DNA of 64,000 bases, taken from positions 3,838,001 through 3,902,000 of the forward strand of contig NC_051087.1 of NCBI RefSeq assembly GCF_901709675.1. Direction: 5' to 3'. Source of the stretch: Syngnathus acus. Lineage: Eukaryota; Chordata; Actinopteri; Syngnathiformes; Syngnathidae. The notes under the pieces were generated by a model. The model saw only the letters and a program-made list of their open reading frames with translations. It was not told where the DNA came from and made no database searches. Position numbers and translations under genes: made by a program. The number at the start of each line of letters is the position of its first letter. Position 1 is the first letter of the stretch. This document shows, in pieces, positions 1-13,539 of this stretch.

Positions 1-409
1 TATTTTGGGCTGCCGTTTCTTTACGGCCTTTCCACAAATGAAACTTGTTAAATATTCTCCTGCGTCGTCAAGCTAATGTTGTTTTCTTCTCTTCTTTCTC
101 TATGCTGGACACCCCGACTTATCTGCACCATTAGGTGAGTTCACTTTTTCTTATTAAGGCAACACATTTAAGGGCTCTGACAGTGAACGCGTGGCTTTAA
201 GTGCTTATGGCTTATCTCTCTTTTTTTTTTTTTTTTAGCCTTGTGGAAAAAAAAAATTGGCAAAGGCCCAATCCCTGAGTGAAACTCTTTTGATTTATGC
301 ATTCATTGCAGTTAGCTGGTACACAATGGAATATGTCTGCAGCCAAAGGGCACTCAAGGGCTTCATCATTTTAATATGTAAAGCTGCTATCCATAGTATG
401 TACATACAT

Positions 410-436
410 TGGCGTTAGCTTAAAAGGCTAACGCCA
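410..436. other. Perfect 10-bp hairpin
   Basis: TGGCGTTAGC (410-419) and GCTAACGCCA (427-436) are exact reverse complements around a 7-base loop. No known element is recognised around it. Confidence 0.8.
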
Positions 437-1460
437 TTATAGTTGGGGGCTATTTCATCATAAACAATGTGCTGTAGGTGTCAAAAGTGAATTATTCATT
501 GGTGTGATGCAGTAGCTGGACTTGAGGGCTGAAGTATGTCCTAGCTTGAAATCATTTTCCAGCGTATATTGTTGCGTAAAAGAAACGGTGGCCCCAATGC
601 ATATTGAATTGTAGCCCCGCCTGGCATAGTGTCCCACTGATTTATGGGATTTACCCCAAGATGCGCATTTAGTAAACTATAGAGGCACGGGAGATTTACA
701 GAGGGGCTACTCCCCCCCCGTGTAGAAATCAACTCCTTCAGACTGGGCCCGAGGTGTCATTTTCAGCCTCCCAAATTGTTGGTTGGTGTGCAATTTGCTC
801 AAATTTCATGGCTCACGCCTTGACACTGCAAAACAAATATGTACTGAAGCCTTCTCGCCGAGCCAATTCACTGGCACTTTATTGGCAGGAGTTCATCCGC
901 CGGAGAGTTGGCGAATATTTCCGAGATCACTTTAACTTGATGGCGGCGTACTAATTAAATATTTCCGTGATGGATTGCGACGTGGGTTCTTAAGCATTTT
1001 TGCTTTATTGCCATCATAAAGCCCCAAAGACCCAAATGTTAATCTGTAGTAATTCTGTTAATGGCAATTAGCATCGACTTTGGCTGATTTCTGGGCGAGT
1101 GGGCCGAAAAGGGAGCAAAATCATCGCGGGAGTCATATTTATGCCGACATCATCTTTATTTTCACCAGACAGGCTACTATGACATCGCCCTCTTTGTACG
1201 AGTGTTGTTTTTTTTTCCTTCCGTCTGAAGCACTTTGGCAGGAGAGAGAGTGTGCGGGGGTTTTAAAAGGATGCCATACTGGACCGAGACAATGTGTTGC
1301 TACGTGTGGGCGTACGTATGGAAAGGTGATGGCACTTTGCCTCACAAAGCATGACTGACTGATGCACTAGAACAGCTCGCAGTCAATCTTCACCCAAGGC
1401 TACCAAATCCTCATTTGGATCAGCACCAAATAAGTAATTGTGTACACGCTTCCGGCGTTT

Positions 1461-1527
1461 TCATCCACCTATCCATCCTGCTTTTCTTCATTCGGGGTTG
1501 CAGGTAAACCGGAGTGAACCCTCGACT
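1461..1527 (+). repeat. Dispersed fish repeat fragment (family A)
   Basis: Degenerate match to a repeat whose core I know as TCCATTTTC(C/T)A(T/C)ACCGCTTATCC followed by a G-rich GGTCGCGGG-like part, a CATCCCAGCTGACTT part and a final ACCCTGGACTGGTCGCCAGC part. Here the ATCCATCCTGCTTTTCTTCA and GGGGTTGCAGG parts are visible, then it decays. Class unknown. Confidence 0.4.
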
Positions 1528-1919
1528 GTTTTTGCATTTTTCTTATATTTATTATTCACCAATAAACCCAAACACACATTGAGAAGCAATAAGAAAAGTG
1601 GGGGGGGAAATTTGCATGATCCACATTTGCAATGTTATCCTCTTGAATATTTGATAGGTTCTGGCTTGGACTATGCACACCCGTTTAGTGGAAATTAGTT
1701 TTGCATTATTCTGAGAGTCAAAACCAATGCGATGAAAGTTTCTTATCACTGCTGACGTTCTGGTACACCCCAAGCGACCTGACCCAGATGTTCAATGAAT
1801 AACATGACTTTGAAAATTCCTCATTTGTATCAAAAGGGGGCATATACTGGAAAATGGACGATCATTTACAAATATTCGACTTCCCGGAGTGCCTTCATAC
1901 CCAATGTCGAAATGTATCT

Positions 1920-1990
1920 TGCGATTGGCCGGCGACCAATCCAGTCAGGTGAGATGGACTCCAGCCCTTGTAAGCGACCCAGAGCAGGAC
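1920..1990 (-). repeat. Dispersed fish repeat fragment (family A)
   Basis: Reverse orientation copy: GCGATTGGCCGGCGACCAAT, then CCAGTCAGGTGAGATGGACT and CCAGCCCTTGTAAGCGACCC. This is the minus-strand form of the GGACTGGTCGCCAGCC end plus the GGAGC part of family A. Confidence 0.5.
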
Positions 1991-2902
1991 AAATGGATGG
2001 TCTTTATCTTGGCGTCAACCACATTTGTCTCCCTTTTATCCTCCTTGAAACAATCATCTTTCGCCACTCCCGCGTCCTTGCTCCCCTTCATTATTTCTTC
2101 TTTTGGACACTCCTTAGTCAGAGTCTGTTCTGGAAAACTCTCCATTGTGATTCTGCCGTCTTGTTAGCGAGTAGAGGAAGGCGGCGGGCGGCCCGTTTGT
2201 CCCCAGTCCACTCTATTCTCTTAACTCGTCTTTGCTTTCTCCTCCTTTGTCTTCTCCTCAGTTCCCTCAACATCCATTCCTTCCTCCCTTCATCTCCTGG
2301 CCAGTAGAAATTACTTGTCCTCTTGCTGGGGCGCATCATCAATCCCGTGATTCATTGCGCGTCGCCGCTGAAACGGCACCTGCCTTGATTGAATCGAGAG
2401 GGCGCGGGCCTTTGTATCTGCTCGGACACAGCCGGCCGGCCACATGCGTGAGGAATGACTTTGGAATTAACGTTTTTTTGAAAGCCCAGTAAACGCACCG
2501 TATTTGTCTGGCCTCCACTCGAGCGGAGTCCGTGCTCGCTCTCTCTCTTCGCCTCCGTCATGCTCTTTCCATTTGCCGTTCGCCACATCGCCCACGCCGT
2601 GCGAGGCCGAAGAGCTGTTTGCCTGGCCCTCCCACTCTTGTTTTGCTTACTTTGTCTGGACTTCATCTGTCCATTTACTACTAAAGACTAACGCCAGCGT
2701 TAATTTGCGCAGTAGTTAGCCGGGATGCTAGTAATTGGTAACAATCAGAGAAATGGAAGGCTTTGCTAATGCACGTCTCTGGCTCAGCTTCCTCTCTGTG
2801 TTGCCTTTCTTGTTTAGATGGAATTGGCCTTTTAGTTGGATACAATAAGTGGCTCTCTGGAGTTCCCGCCCACGTATGAAGTGTGAATTCAAACAACTAA
2901 GT

Positions 2903-2990
2903 GCAGTGGTGCCTCGAGATACGACTTTGGGTCTTTGTGTGACCTTGCTCCTAACTCAAAACGATTCTCTGTTTCATAGCGCTGTGTAAC
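2903..2990 (+). repeat. Possible dispersed repeat fragment (GTGGTGCCTCGAGATACGA type)
   Basis: CAGTGGTGCCTCGAGATACG followed by a CTCCTAACTCAAAACGATTC stretch resembles a vertebrate repeat containing 'CTCGAGATACGA...CTCGTAACTCAAAAC'. Recognised from memory and degenerate. Confidence 0.35.
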
Positions 2991-4751
2991 CTTGTCATTT
3001 TATGTTTGGTCATAATAATTCTCATTTTAATACCATTCTGTTGAGTATTAACTGAGACTAAGCGTTCCGAATGTATTTGTTGTTACTATCATCGTTTATT
3101 TTTTTCGCCTTCATTCATGAGGTTCCACAGAGGCACTGAATTTGTGTCTAATTGATTTAAAAAGTGATTAAAGTGAAGCAGTCTGTTAGCCCTGTCTCCA
3201 AGTAACTGTGATTTAACAGTCATCAAGCTATAAAAAATTATTTTATTAGTCTCACCGCTGGGAAATTTACAGAGTTACTGCAGTGAAAGCGTTAGAAGGA
3301 TGGGGGGCATAATAAAAAGTGATCTATATTAAGACGAGGAAAGAGACATGGGCTTGGAGTGAAAATTATTACACGCTGGAAAGTACTTTCAGCTTGGTCT
3401 TTGTGAGGTATTCGGGTTGGCGCTTTACCAAACTACGGAAAATAATCACCCTAGAGAAATGATATTTGCTATTAAACAACCAAAGGGATATTTTTCAGGG
3501 TCCAAATCCAAGATGGCGGCGACACAATCACGTGAGTGGCATTAGTCATCATGTCATGATTGTCGTTGCATATGCATTATCCACCTCCAGTCATGACTTA
3601 CCGTGTAAAATGGCGAACTAGACATTTCTGTAACTCCTATCAACGTGATAAAGTACCAGGAGAATATTCCCGTTATTTGCCTTTCTCCTGAAAATGATGC
3701 GAGGCGTAACATTTTTCATTCAATGTTTTCATTTTTCAGGTGAATCAGTATATCTTCCATCTAATATTAATATTTACAGCGCAAGTAATAGCTCTTTATT
3801 TTGCAAAACGTATTGTGCTTAACTAATGGATTGGACTACCTCCCAATGCAAGGTTTAATTGCATTAAATATTCGGAGAAGGATTTCTAGCTTTAGTTATC
3901 ATCTAATTATGTCAAAATAATGGAGGTCTTTGTTATTATAGTAAATGAAATAGGTGGATTTTCATTTGTGTACTTTTGCTGTCATAGTTTAGCGGCCAAT
4001 ATGATGAATGTGGAATTCAATCTCCATTTTGTGCCGCTCCAATGAAAGCTGAAAGGTGTTGAATGAATCGACAATCTTTTGTAGGCTTCTCTTTTGTACG
4101 TTAGCGTGCAATCTGTTATTCATGTGCGGACGCCGGCTAAACGGAAACTCATTCTGTGTCCAGGTTTGATAAGATTTGTCGACATGTGTTCACAAGTTTG
4201 CTTTTGTGGCTTGCTTGTCGAGAACATAATTGAGTTCTTCATCGAGGGCTGGGCCGGGCCGGGCCCATCTTTCAGCCATCTTGGCGCTGGGCAATGAGGT
4301 CATTAGTGTCGGAAGAGCAGTTGATTGGACTGATGAGCATTTAACCCAGGTCCATCTCTCGCAGTGATGTCATTCTCCTCACATTATTGATCGGTTGCTG
4401 CCCCGTTCAGTCAGTTCTAATAAAACCCGCATGATAAATAGCACAGAGGCAATCGGACACTGTGGCGTTTATTTGCCAAAACGTAAAGATAAGAATTGTG
4501 TAGACGATGTCTTCCGACAAACATTAACCGTCACACACACACAAATGTATCTACTCGTTGGGGTGGTGTGTTTAAACCAGTCGATAGGTAATCAGCTTGG
4601 CGGCCATGTAACCCAAAGTAATTCCCTCCTTACCTCACTGCTTGGTCCTGTGAATTAAAGAGCTGTCAAATATCACCGCAAATTGGAATCCTCACTCACT
4701 CAGATCATCTGACACGCCGCACCAACTGGCAGCAGACAAACATTTATCAAC

Positions 4752-4864
4752 AATCCATTTTCTACACCGCTTATAAATATCCGCCAGGGGTTGGACATCT
4801 CGGATGACTCGAGGCGGGTGAGGTTAGTTTACACCCAGGACTGATTACCTCTCAATAGTAGGGC
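4752..4864 (+). repeat. Dispersed fish repeat copy (family A)
   Basis: One of the better copies: ATCCATTTTCTACACCGCTT at the start, then a degraded centre, GAGGCGGGTGAGGTTAGTTT, ACACCCAGGACTGATTACC and CAATAGTAGGGC at the end, matching the family order from start to finish. Confidence 0.6.
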
Positions 4865-6158
4865 GATCTGTAAATGTGAATACCCTTTCACTGTAAAAGC
4901 CAGCATTGTTTTTGCCCTTTTTCTGCGTTCTCTATAAAGGGCACCGGGACACAACTGGAGGGAAGAAATTCCAATTTCGGTGCTAGTACGAGATTTTCTA
5001 ATTCAAACCTGGAAATCTGGTGTTGGGTTGACTTACAATTGTCCCAATTACCAATTGTTGGGAAAGAATTTAGACAGATGATGACGGATGCAGATATAGA
5101 TACACAACGGATAGCCAAAGACGCCAAATGCAAAGTCAACACACTGAGAGGGGTGTGTTATTATGATATGGACCAAAGGACAGGAGTGACATGGAAAGAG
5201 GAAAGACGTGTGGAGGAAAAAGTCAGAAGGTCAGAGCCTGAATCCATTCAACTGGAAAACCGTGATGTTGTTGGACTCTCATGTCATTGGGCTTCCAGCT
5301 TTGCCTTCTTTGAATCCGCTGGAGGTTCGACCTTGCTACGTTTAGTCCAAAAGATGATAACGCAGATCGTCAACTGATATTGAAAGAGAAGCATAGCAAC
5401 GTATTTCCTCGAAGAAGACAAAGACAGTGAGGAAAAAGAACTGATAAAAAATAGTGACGCAGTCTGTATGGTAATGGCGTTCTCCTCAACATTCCGTTCA
5501 ACCTGACTTGTTTTCGCTAATACAATGCTTCCCGTCTGTCACTCTCGTGCAACCTTGTTGTCTTTTCGAGTTAATTTTGGCCTTGCTCGACTTGGCTCGG
5601 CTTGTCTCTTACCTGCACAAACGTTGAATAACAATCAAGCCCATTTTTGCGCAATGTGATGAAAACAGTGGCCTCATTCATTTCTACCAAAATCCATTGT
5701 TTCATCTCCTGGTATTGTGTCAGAAAAGTTTTGCATCTTCATCTGTCAAGTCGCTTTCATTGCTTTCAGTGCAGGCATTTTTTTTATGGGGGGGGAGGCA
5801 CTGCATTAAGAGATAAAAGAACCCAAGCAAGCGAGTTTTTTTTTTTTTCACGCTAAAGTAAGTTTGATTATGGATACTGTTGTCGTTATCTGCCTAATTG
5901 GACACACTAGCTGTAGCGTTAAATGGTACAGTCTCACTGGCATGTGTAAATGTGTAGCAGCTAATTAAAAGTGTTTACCTCGTGGCTGCGTTTTGTTTCT
6001 TTAGTTACGTGATGTGGTTACTCGGACTCTGCTGAGCGTTGAGTGCCTGTCCTTATGTGGGCAAGATTTTTTTTTTCCACTCTGCTTCTTTGTCCTGCTC
6101 GCCACGCTGCTCCGATCTTAACGGGATCAATTTCCACTCATTGCGCTCTTCACATTTG

Positions 6159-6230
6159 ACCTGTGATTGACTGGCGATCAGTCCGGGTTGTGCTCGGCCT
6201 TTGCGTGAAGTTGATGGATCGATGGAATGT
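6159..6230 (-). repeat. Dispersed fish repeat fragment (family A), inverted to next
   Basis: Minus-strand copy reading CTGTGATTGACTGGCGATCA, GTCCGGGTTGTGCTCGGCC, then AAGTTGATGGATCGATGGAA. It lies back to back with the plus-strand copy at 6266-6363. Confidence 0.5.
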
Positions 6231-6265
6231 TGAGGACAGACATGTGAAACAAGGAACCTGCACTC

Positions 6266-6363
6266 CATCCATCTGTTCATTCCTTTTCCATACTGCTTAT
6301 CCTCTTGACTGTCAGGGGAGGCTGGAACTCATCCCAGCTGACTTGGACGAAAGACGGACACCT
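6266..6363 (+). repeat. Dispersed fish repeat copy (family A)
   Basis: Plus-strand copy: TTCCTTTTCCATACTGCTTA, TCCTCTTGACTGTCAGGGGA, GGCTGGAACTCATCCCAGCT, GACTTGGACGAAAGACGGAC. The CATCCCAGCTGACTTGG core is well kept. Confidence 0.65.
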
Positions 6364-6811
6364 TGAGATCGTTGTTTGGCGAGACCAATGACTTCAGATC
6401 AAGAGCTACTGTAGATGTAGGAAAGATACCAAGGCACTCAGTGAAAGAAGTGAGCAATGAGGGAATCCAAGCAGTCTTTGCTGGAAGTAGCCGATCATTC
6501 CATCATAGTTCTTCAGGGTTGGATAAATGCAATGACTGTGTGTAAATGAGACCTTTATGAATGGAATGTGTGCTGCAGTTCTGTTGCGCTCACACCTAAG
6601 ATGAGCTGGATCGCTCTGAATCATCTGAAGCCCGCCCGGACGAGTAGAATAAAAGGGCACTGCGTTGTTTTTATCAAATGCAGTCAGACTGTATCGGTTC
6701 TTTGAAAGCGTGCTTGGAAAGCTAAGCATACTTCATATATTTTATTAAGAGGTTTAATTAACATTTATTTGACATACCACAAAAAAACACATTGACAAAA
6801 CCACAACAAAG

Positions 6812-7065
6812 TCTTCGAGTAATTTATTGCCACTCCCGGTTAAAAGTTACTGTTCAGCAAAACATAAAACCAGAAGAATTACACGTGTACTAAAACCGCT
6901 AGCTTAATGCTAATGCCAATGTTTTGGGAAATGCATATATAAACGTTTAAGCAAAAGATATTTGAATACAAATGTGCAGCAATGCATTTACATACTGTAG
7001 ACGATCAATAAAACAATTCTCATATTTTCTTCCTTTGCGAGGAGCTGAGACTTCTATACAGTGCT
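6812..7065 (+). repeat. Dispersed repeat B, copy 1
   Basis: Shares with 43708-43930, in the same order and orientation, the blocks ATTTATTGCCACTCCCGGTT, ACATAAAACCAGAAGAATTA, CTAGCTTAATGCTAATGC, and more weakly the later ATTTTCTTCCTTTGCGAGGA and ACAGTGC words. The element class is not known to me. Confidence 0.6.
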
Positions 7066-9176
7066 GGACAGATGTCAATATACATCAGTTATATAACCAT
7101 TATGTTATATTTCATATCCATTATATTATATTTATGTGTAACCAAGTACAAGATCATAGATAGTTTTATTATAAAAACAAGTTTTTGGTGAAACTTATTA
7201 ATGTGATTTCCTGTCATTTGGATTTGCAAAGATGATTTGAGATGTGCGTGATCTGAGTTGGAATAGAAAATGAATTACGGTTGAATTCAAAGGGCTTTTG
7301 ACTCGAAAAGCTATTCAGACTTCTAAATAAAATCCAATCACAGCGAAGGAGACTTATTGATCACGCTTAATTGTGTAACCCACTTGAAATTGCATTCCAC
7401 CGTTATGTGTACTTACATTTCTTTGTGAAATTATTATTATGTAAATGTTGACTTTTATCCAAGAATGCGAGTCATTGCTGTTTATTGACCACTTTAATAA
7501 GCCTCAGTGAAAACACGAGGAAAAGACAAAACAACAGCGTCGAGCAATCTTCGACGTTGCTTTCACTGACTGCCATTCAGTCGGGACGTGCCGCAATGAG
7601 AATCCAAGCCCGCTTGATCGAATCTCAAGTGTGATTAGAGCGTGCATAGCTGCATTATAAGTAACTTACCCCCCCAGAGAACGGTAGCGCCGCGTTTGTG
7701 CGCTTGACGTTTGGTTGAGGCTAATATGAACTCCGTCTAACGAGAACAAAATTGCTTCACGCCGCCAAGCCCGCGAGCGATGGCTTCAATGTTCTGACGA
7801 GCATGTCTTACGCCGTCTGCCACACGCATGCACGAGCTTTGTTGTGGTATTCCCAGACCTCGGCCCTCGAAGCAGGCATACGTTAAATTGCGCCTTGCCC
7901 TTCCATTATTTTGCGTTCAATGAGTTTGCCATTCCGATAAAAGGTGCCTATGTGCTCGAGCGCGTGTCTATGCGCTGTCACCAAGCAGATTGTCCCATAT
8001 CTCATCATGGCGTGGTCGCGGGGTCAGGAGGGAAGAGGCAGCGCTGGCGAGGTGGGTCCTGGCAGCTTGACGTGATATAAAAGCCTGTCAAGTGAAGACA
8101 GGAAGTGTCACCGCGTGTGTGCGCATCTGTTGTGCCAGACAGAAGGGACGCTGATAAGTGTCGAGACGGGCGGGGGCGGCGGAGGATCGCCAGGGCCTGA
8201 TTGAAGGGCGGCTGGAAAGGTCAAAGTCAAAAGTCGGCCTAAGATGCTGAGAAGTGCTTAGTGATTGAGGTGTGATCGTAAAAAACGAAGCTGCATAATG
8301 CACTGTCTTGCACAAACTCTGTTGTAATTCACTTCAACCTAATGAATGTTCTACTTAAGCTTCTTCCTCTTAACTCTTACATAGTGTTCAGTCACCACGC
8401 ATAAAATGTCCAATTGGGCCAAGAATATCGATGTCAAAATATGAATATATTTGCTGATGTCTTTTTTCGATTCATCGGGGTCTGCAGAAATCAGAAGCTA
8501 GTTGTAAACAGCCCTTAAAGGCACTCAAGGTAATGTCAGTTGCGAGTTTCAACCGGCTTTTTTTTTTTTCTTTTCTTAAAACATGATCCTTGTTGAGATG
8601 ATTTGATAAAATTCGTTTACCCTTTGGTGCTTTGTGAGCTGAGCAGGTGTGAGCACAACCGGTTGTTGCTCTTGGATACGCACCAAAAACATCAAGACTC
8701 TCATGATCCCTAACCAATGACTATCTTAAAAGCAAGGTCGAGCAGTCGTGTTTTCTTTTTGGTAAACAAAGCAATATTTTTCCCTTTTTTTTTTTCTGCC
8801 TCGGTTTTTAGTGTCGAAATGCTTTATCGCTCTTGATGCCTCATCACAATGACAACTCACTGCGATGCATAACTCATAGGGCTATCAGTCGTTACTCTGT
8901 TGTTAAATAAGAATACTTTTGTGTCCAAAAGCTCGGTTGTGATAAATTGCGACGTTTCTACCTCTGACATCGTGATGAACATTGAAGAAAAAAAAAAGGA
9001 TTTCTGCTTCCATATCTCCAAATGGTTCTCAGCGGTGATATACTGCCTCAGTCTGAGGGAAAACACACAAATATTATGCAAACGTTCCGTGAAGCGTTTG
9101 ATTCCCTGGCATCCGAGGTCACGTTTATGAAGTTGGCGGATGTTTTTTTTTTTTTTGCGTGTTTATTTTTGGCGAG

Positions 9177-9180
<4 letters not shown>

Positions 9181-9211
<31 letters not shown>
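9181..9211. repeat. 31-A homopolymer
   Basis: Pure A run, preceded at about 9144-9157 by a T run, so a local T-run/A-run inverted pair. No retrogene body or LINE sequence is recognisable upstream of the A tract. Confidence 0.95.
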
Positions 9212-9212
<1 letters not shown>

Positions 9213-12051
9213 CCTCCTGAGCCAATATTTAGCCGCCACTGTGCGTAAACTGCTGCAGAGTCAGAGCCTGGAAGAGCAACCGCAGAGTGGGCTGGTTGAG
9301 CTGCCAGCCCCCCATCCACCCCCTCACCCCGCCGACGAGCTTGATTAATTAGACCTCGACTTTGTTCGTGTGATATTTGGAGTCGGTGTAGAAGCACGCC
9401 AACGGTTAGGAGCGCAGTTGGAGCGATATTCATGCGGCTTAGTGTACCTGTTGGCTTTGCTCGGGCTCTTTTTCTTTCCTCTGAATCAACATCCACTGTT
9501 TGTGCTTATCTCAGCCTCATATCTGGGACTGTAACAATGCTCCTGCTTTGTTTTCATATCCTGCTGCGTTGTTGTTTGCGGCTAGCGTCGTGTCAAAGTG
9601 CTGATTTGCATATTTGGGGAAAACTTTTTTTAAAATGGAAAGAAATTCCTCAATTATCTGTACTTCCTTATGCATGTTAGAATTACCAGGGTACGGCCTA
9701 AAAACTGATAAATGGATTAATTGATCGCTAGCATTATTTCAGAAATGGAGTGTAGGGCTTTCAATCATATTTTTCGAATTTGTTATTTTATCGATTATTG
9801 CCTCGATTAATTGGATAAAAAAGGAGTGTACAAATGTATTATTAATTGATTGCTTGGTAGCTACTTTTTTTTTCTAAAGTGCAGCATGATATTAGCAATC
9901 CAAAGTGTTTCTATTGTAGCAGATTCTTGCAGCTCTATTAAAAAAAAAAAAAAACATTGTTCATTAATGTGCCCCAAAATTCCTGATTGTGGCTACTTCC
10001 AGACATCACAACCCTTTCCATGACATATTTCTGCTGAGCCTTTTCCACCAAGAGACAAGATAAAAGAAGCTGTTTTCCCTTTTGTTGTTTGAAAACCACA
10101 ACCCATCTGAAGAAATCACAAAATGGGACAAAAATAGTCAAATATACGCCAGCGACAATGTGAAAAAACATGTCGTTTTTCTTCTGAAGCAAGCACAAAC
10201 ACTTCCTTTCTTTTTTTTTTTTTTATTCATTCAGAAAAAGACGGAAAATTGGAAATATTGATAATTTACGTTTTTGTGTTTTTTTGTGCCTGGTGAGGCA
10301 GCCAAGACATTTTCTTTCGACTTCGTGTATTTCTGTAGCTGAGGTCAGATGAGTCATATTGTTAAATCCAGTCAATAACAGCAAAGAGGGTTTGGTGTTG
10401 ACTCCTTCGTGGACTCAGTGAGGAATGCTTTATCCTTGAAGATAGTAATTATACGCCACCAAAAAGACTCCTTCACTTGATGAAAATTAGAGGTAGTGTT
10501 GCCAGAACATCTTTGGTTCCTTTCCATCAAATTCCGTTCTTTTCACAACAAAGTGTTCACACACTTCACTTGGCCCGCATTCTGTCACTGCGTTCTCACC
10601 TGACCAAACAAACCAACCCGCAAAACAAATTCCTAAGGAGTACTTGTTTAAAAGCAACCTGAAAAAAAAGGACAAATGAAGGTGAAGACAGACTAGATGA
10701 TAATGGTTCCAGGAGATCTGCCAAAATCACTATGGTGGCATCGTGACACACCAAAAGCAAGTGCGTCCTACTCTGTGTCTCCCGAAGAAAAAAAAAAAAA
10801 GAAAAATGCTCCTGTTCATTTATCAACTTTGTTTATCATGCAAACTGATAAGCCTCGCAGACAGACTGGCAGATGGCCTGCATGTGAAATGACTTTTTCC
10901 TTCTTTTTCCAATAACTTCATATGATATCTTCCATTCCTCTTCTCTTTACACATCGCACCGCTCTCTCTCTCTCTTTCTCTCGCACTTGATTGCTCCTCC
11001 ACCCACTCTTCTGTTGCATTACTTTCTCACCCTTTATGCTCCATCCATCTTCACCGGCAGCCAATACAGGAACTGTTGGTAGAGGGCCATTTTGTGTGAA
11101 TCTGAGCATTGTTGCGTCTCTCCTGTTAGCTATTCATGAGCAAACCCGGCTCGGGTCTGCATACGTACCTGACTGAATGCGGATATAACCAGAGTGGCAC
11201 GTCTAATGCGGGTATGTGAGGCCTCCTGGAAAGGAAGCGTGGGAGATTACCTATTTATCACAATCAGGCAAAGTAAAGTCTTAACTGCCACTATTTTGTT
11301 TTTGCACAAACCCACGGTTCATTGGTTATGTCTGCCGAGTTTCCGCTATGATATTTTTGGTTTAAACGCGCAGTATTGCCTTTTCTCTTTGGTTTTGAGG
11401 GGCTGGTTTTCCACCAAAAAGTTGTTGGGAAACTTCTCTGACGTCACCATTGGGGTATTATAACGAGACACTGCCGCGTCCAAGACAACAGGATAAGCTA
11501 ACGTTATCATTGGATCACTTTGGAAGTGTGACAAATTTGACGGACCACTGAACTACTGGCAGTGGTTTGTTTCGCCTCTGCCAGTGGAGCAGTTGGTGAT
11601 AGTCGTTGAGCCACTTCCTGATTCATAGACCTCGCATAATGTTTTAGCAAATCTGCGCACTTTCACTTGACCTGCTCACCTGCTAATGGATAAATGTCAT
11701 GGTGGAGGTGTTATGATTGGGCAGTGGTGCACACGTAAAATAAAAATCGGATCCTTTCCGGCTCCATGCCAGACCCGTACGTCGAAAAAAGTTTGTTGGA
11801 AATCCAAAGCCGTGTAAGTTTCCACCATCCGACCAACCAACGTCGGTGCCATCGCAGACATAGCGAATAATCAATCAGTGACTGATGCCTTGGTCAGTCT
11901 GTGCTCTCAGTACCTTATCTTTCAATTCAAAGGTTTCACAGCCTGTCAAGTGTTTGATACACTGCACGCATCCACTCACCACATTGACTTACAAATTGCA
12001 AGAAGTGAGGTGATGAAACTCTGAACTTTGAATTCTACACCGTCTTTGAAG

Positions 12052-12053
<2 letters not shown>

Positions 12054-12109
<56 letters not shown>
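12054..12109. repeat. (TC)28 microsatellite
   Basis: Uninterrupted TC dinucleotide run in the upstream intron. Confidence 0.96.
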
Positions 12110-12112
<3 letters not shown>

Positions 12113-13539
12113 ATAAAGTTGAACAAAGAACACTTGTACGTAAATATGTTATGGAAATGCCATTACTTCTACAGTCTATATCTTGCCAAATATCCCGAGA
12201 GACAAAACAGAAGACATTTTTGTCAGAATTTCTCTCACACGTTAAGAGAAACGAAAATGGCGGAAAGTAACGTAGCCCCGTCTCCTGCTTGTTAAACTGG
12301 GACAGCCGAGTGCTGTTAATGACTTCTCGGTGTCTGCAAGAGTTCAAGTGCACCTGCAAACAAACACAACTCTAGTTTGTCTCAAAGTGTAGCGGTGACA
12401 GGAATCTCATTAAAGATATTCCGAGTAGCTATCACTTAAAAAAAAAAGAAATACCCCTCACAAGTCCCATTTGCATACATGCAAAATAAAACCCACCTCA
12501 AAATAGAAATGCCTAACATAACTGCTTTTGTGAAATAAGAAAAAAAAATCCAATGAGCGAGCAAATAATGAGCGTCTCTGTGCGTGTTCCTCGTCATTAG
12601 CAGTTGTTGGCTGTTACTAGAAACAACTGCGCCGGAATCGCGGTTGACCTTCGTACGTCGATACCTTTTGTGTGTAAACGCGGATGAGAAAATCGCAAAG
12701 TCGTTCTTTCTTTCGGAAGGACATCTTTCTTTCAGGATTTCGATCGAGAAAACTGTTCGTTGAGTTAGTTTTGATCTATTTTTGCAAACTCCAGTAACTT
12801 AACATTCCGCATCGAATTGATTACAAGGACATGTGCTTTTGGATTCTTATCAGTTTTTCTTTCGTACCAGACAGCATCAAAAATGGCAGAAAAGTACGCA
12901 GCAAGTGGAAGAAGGTCGTAGAAGTGAAGCTTAAAACGCTTCTGTTACTCTCCTGCCCACGTACTGTAGCTAACAGGTAAATAGCAATGCCCGAGGATGT
13001 AACATACACAGTGTGTTTTGAAAAGAGAAGCGAGCGAGTGGGCCAGCTCAGGAAAAAAAAAAATAATCAATGCTATCCTATGCTCGAGATGGAACTGAGA
13101 TAAACACAAGGCGAGGGTAATGGAGACCGATGAGGAGCGACACGATAAACGTCTGAAAATAGACATAAAATAATGGCCGTTGCGGACTAACATTCAAAAT
13201 GGATGATGGACACTGGAGCCTCGCTATTGGATTTTGTAGGCACCTGAGCCGATATTACTCATCACTGTTTGTATCGTCGGGTGACTGAAAAACGGTGCGT
13301 TGTCAAACTGTCACGACCAATAAAAAGAGATGCTTGAAGTTTTTGAAAATGTTGCGGTTTGAAGGACTGACTTTGGATGAGTGTTAAAAAAAAACGTCCC
13401 ACGTGAGGAATGCGTAAAAGCTGTACAGCAAATCTCCTGAATCCTCATTCGTATATAACAGCTGCGACGCAAATAGAGCACCGAATGTTATCCGAAAATG
13501 CACACATCCAAAACACAAGCTACCTCTCCTACTTGGCAG

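Noticed and set aside
1795-2307. 170-residue plus-strand frame, the longest non-repeat-like early frame
   Set aside because: Overlaps a dispersed repeat fragment at 1920-1990 and has no protein family signature.
3490-3530. CCAAGATGGCGGCGACAC as a possible promoter/start (YY1-like site)
   Set aside because: No CpG island, no coding frame following it and no splice donor to link it to the gene.
6053-6366. Open frames around 6.1-6.4 kb
   Set aside because: They lie within two inverted family A repeat fragments.
9125-9496. Frame with a poly-Phe tract near the A31 run
   Set aside because: Created by the homopolymer; no retrogene body upstream of the A tract, so not called a processed pseudogene.
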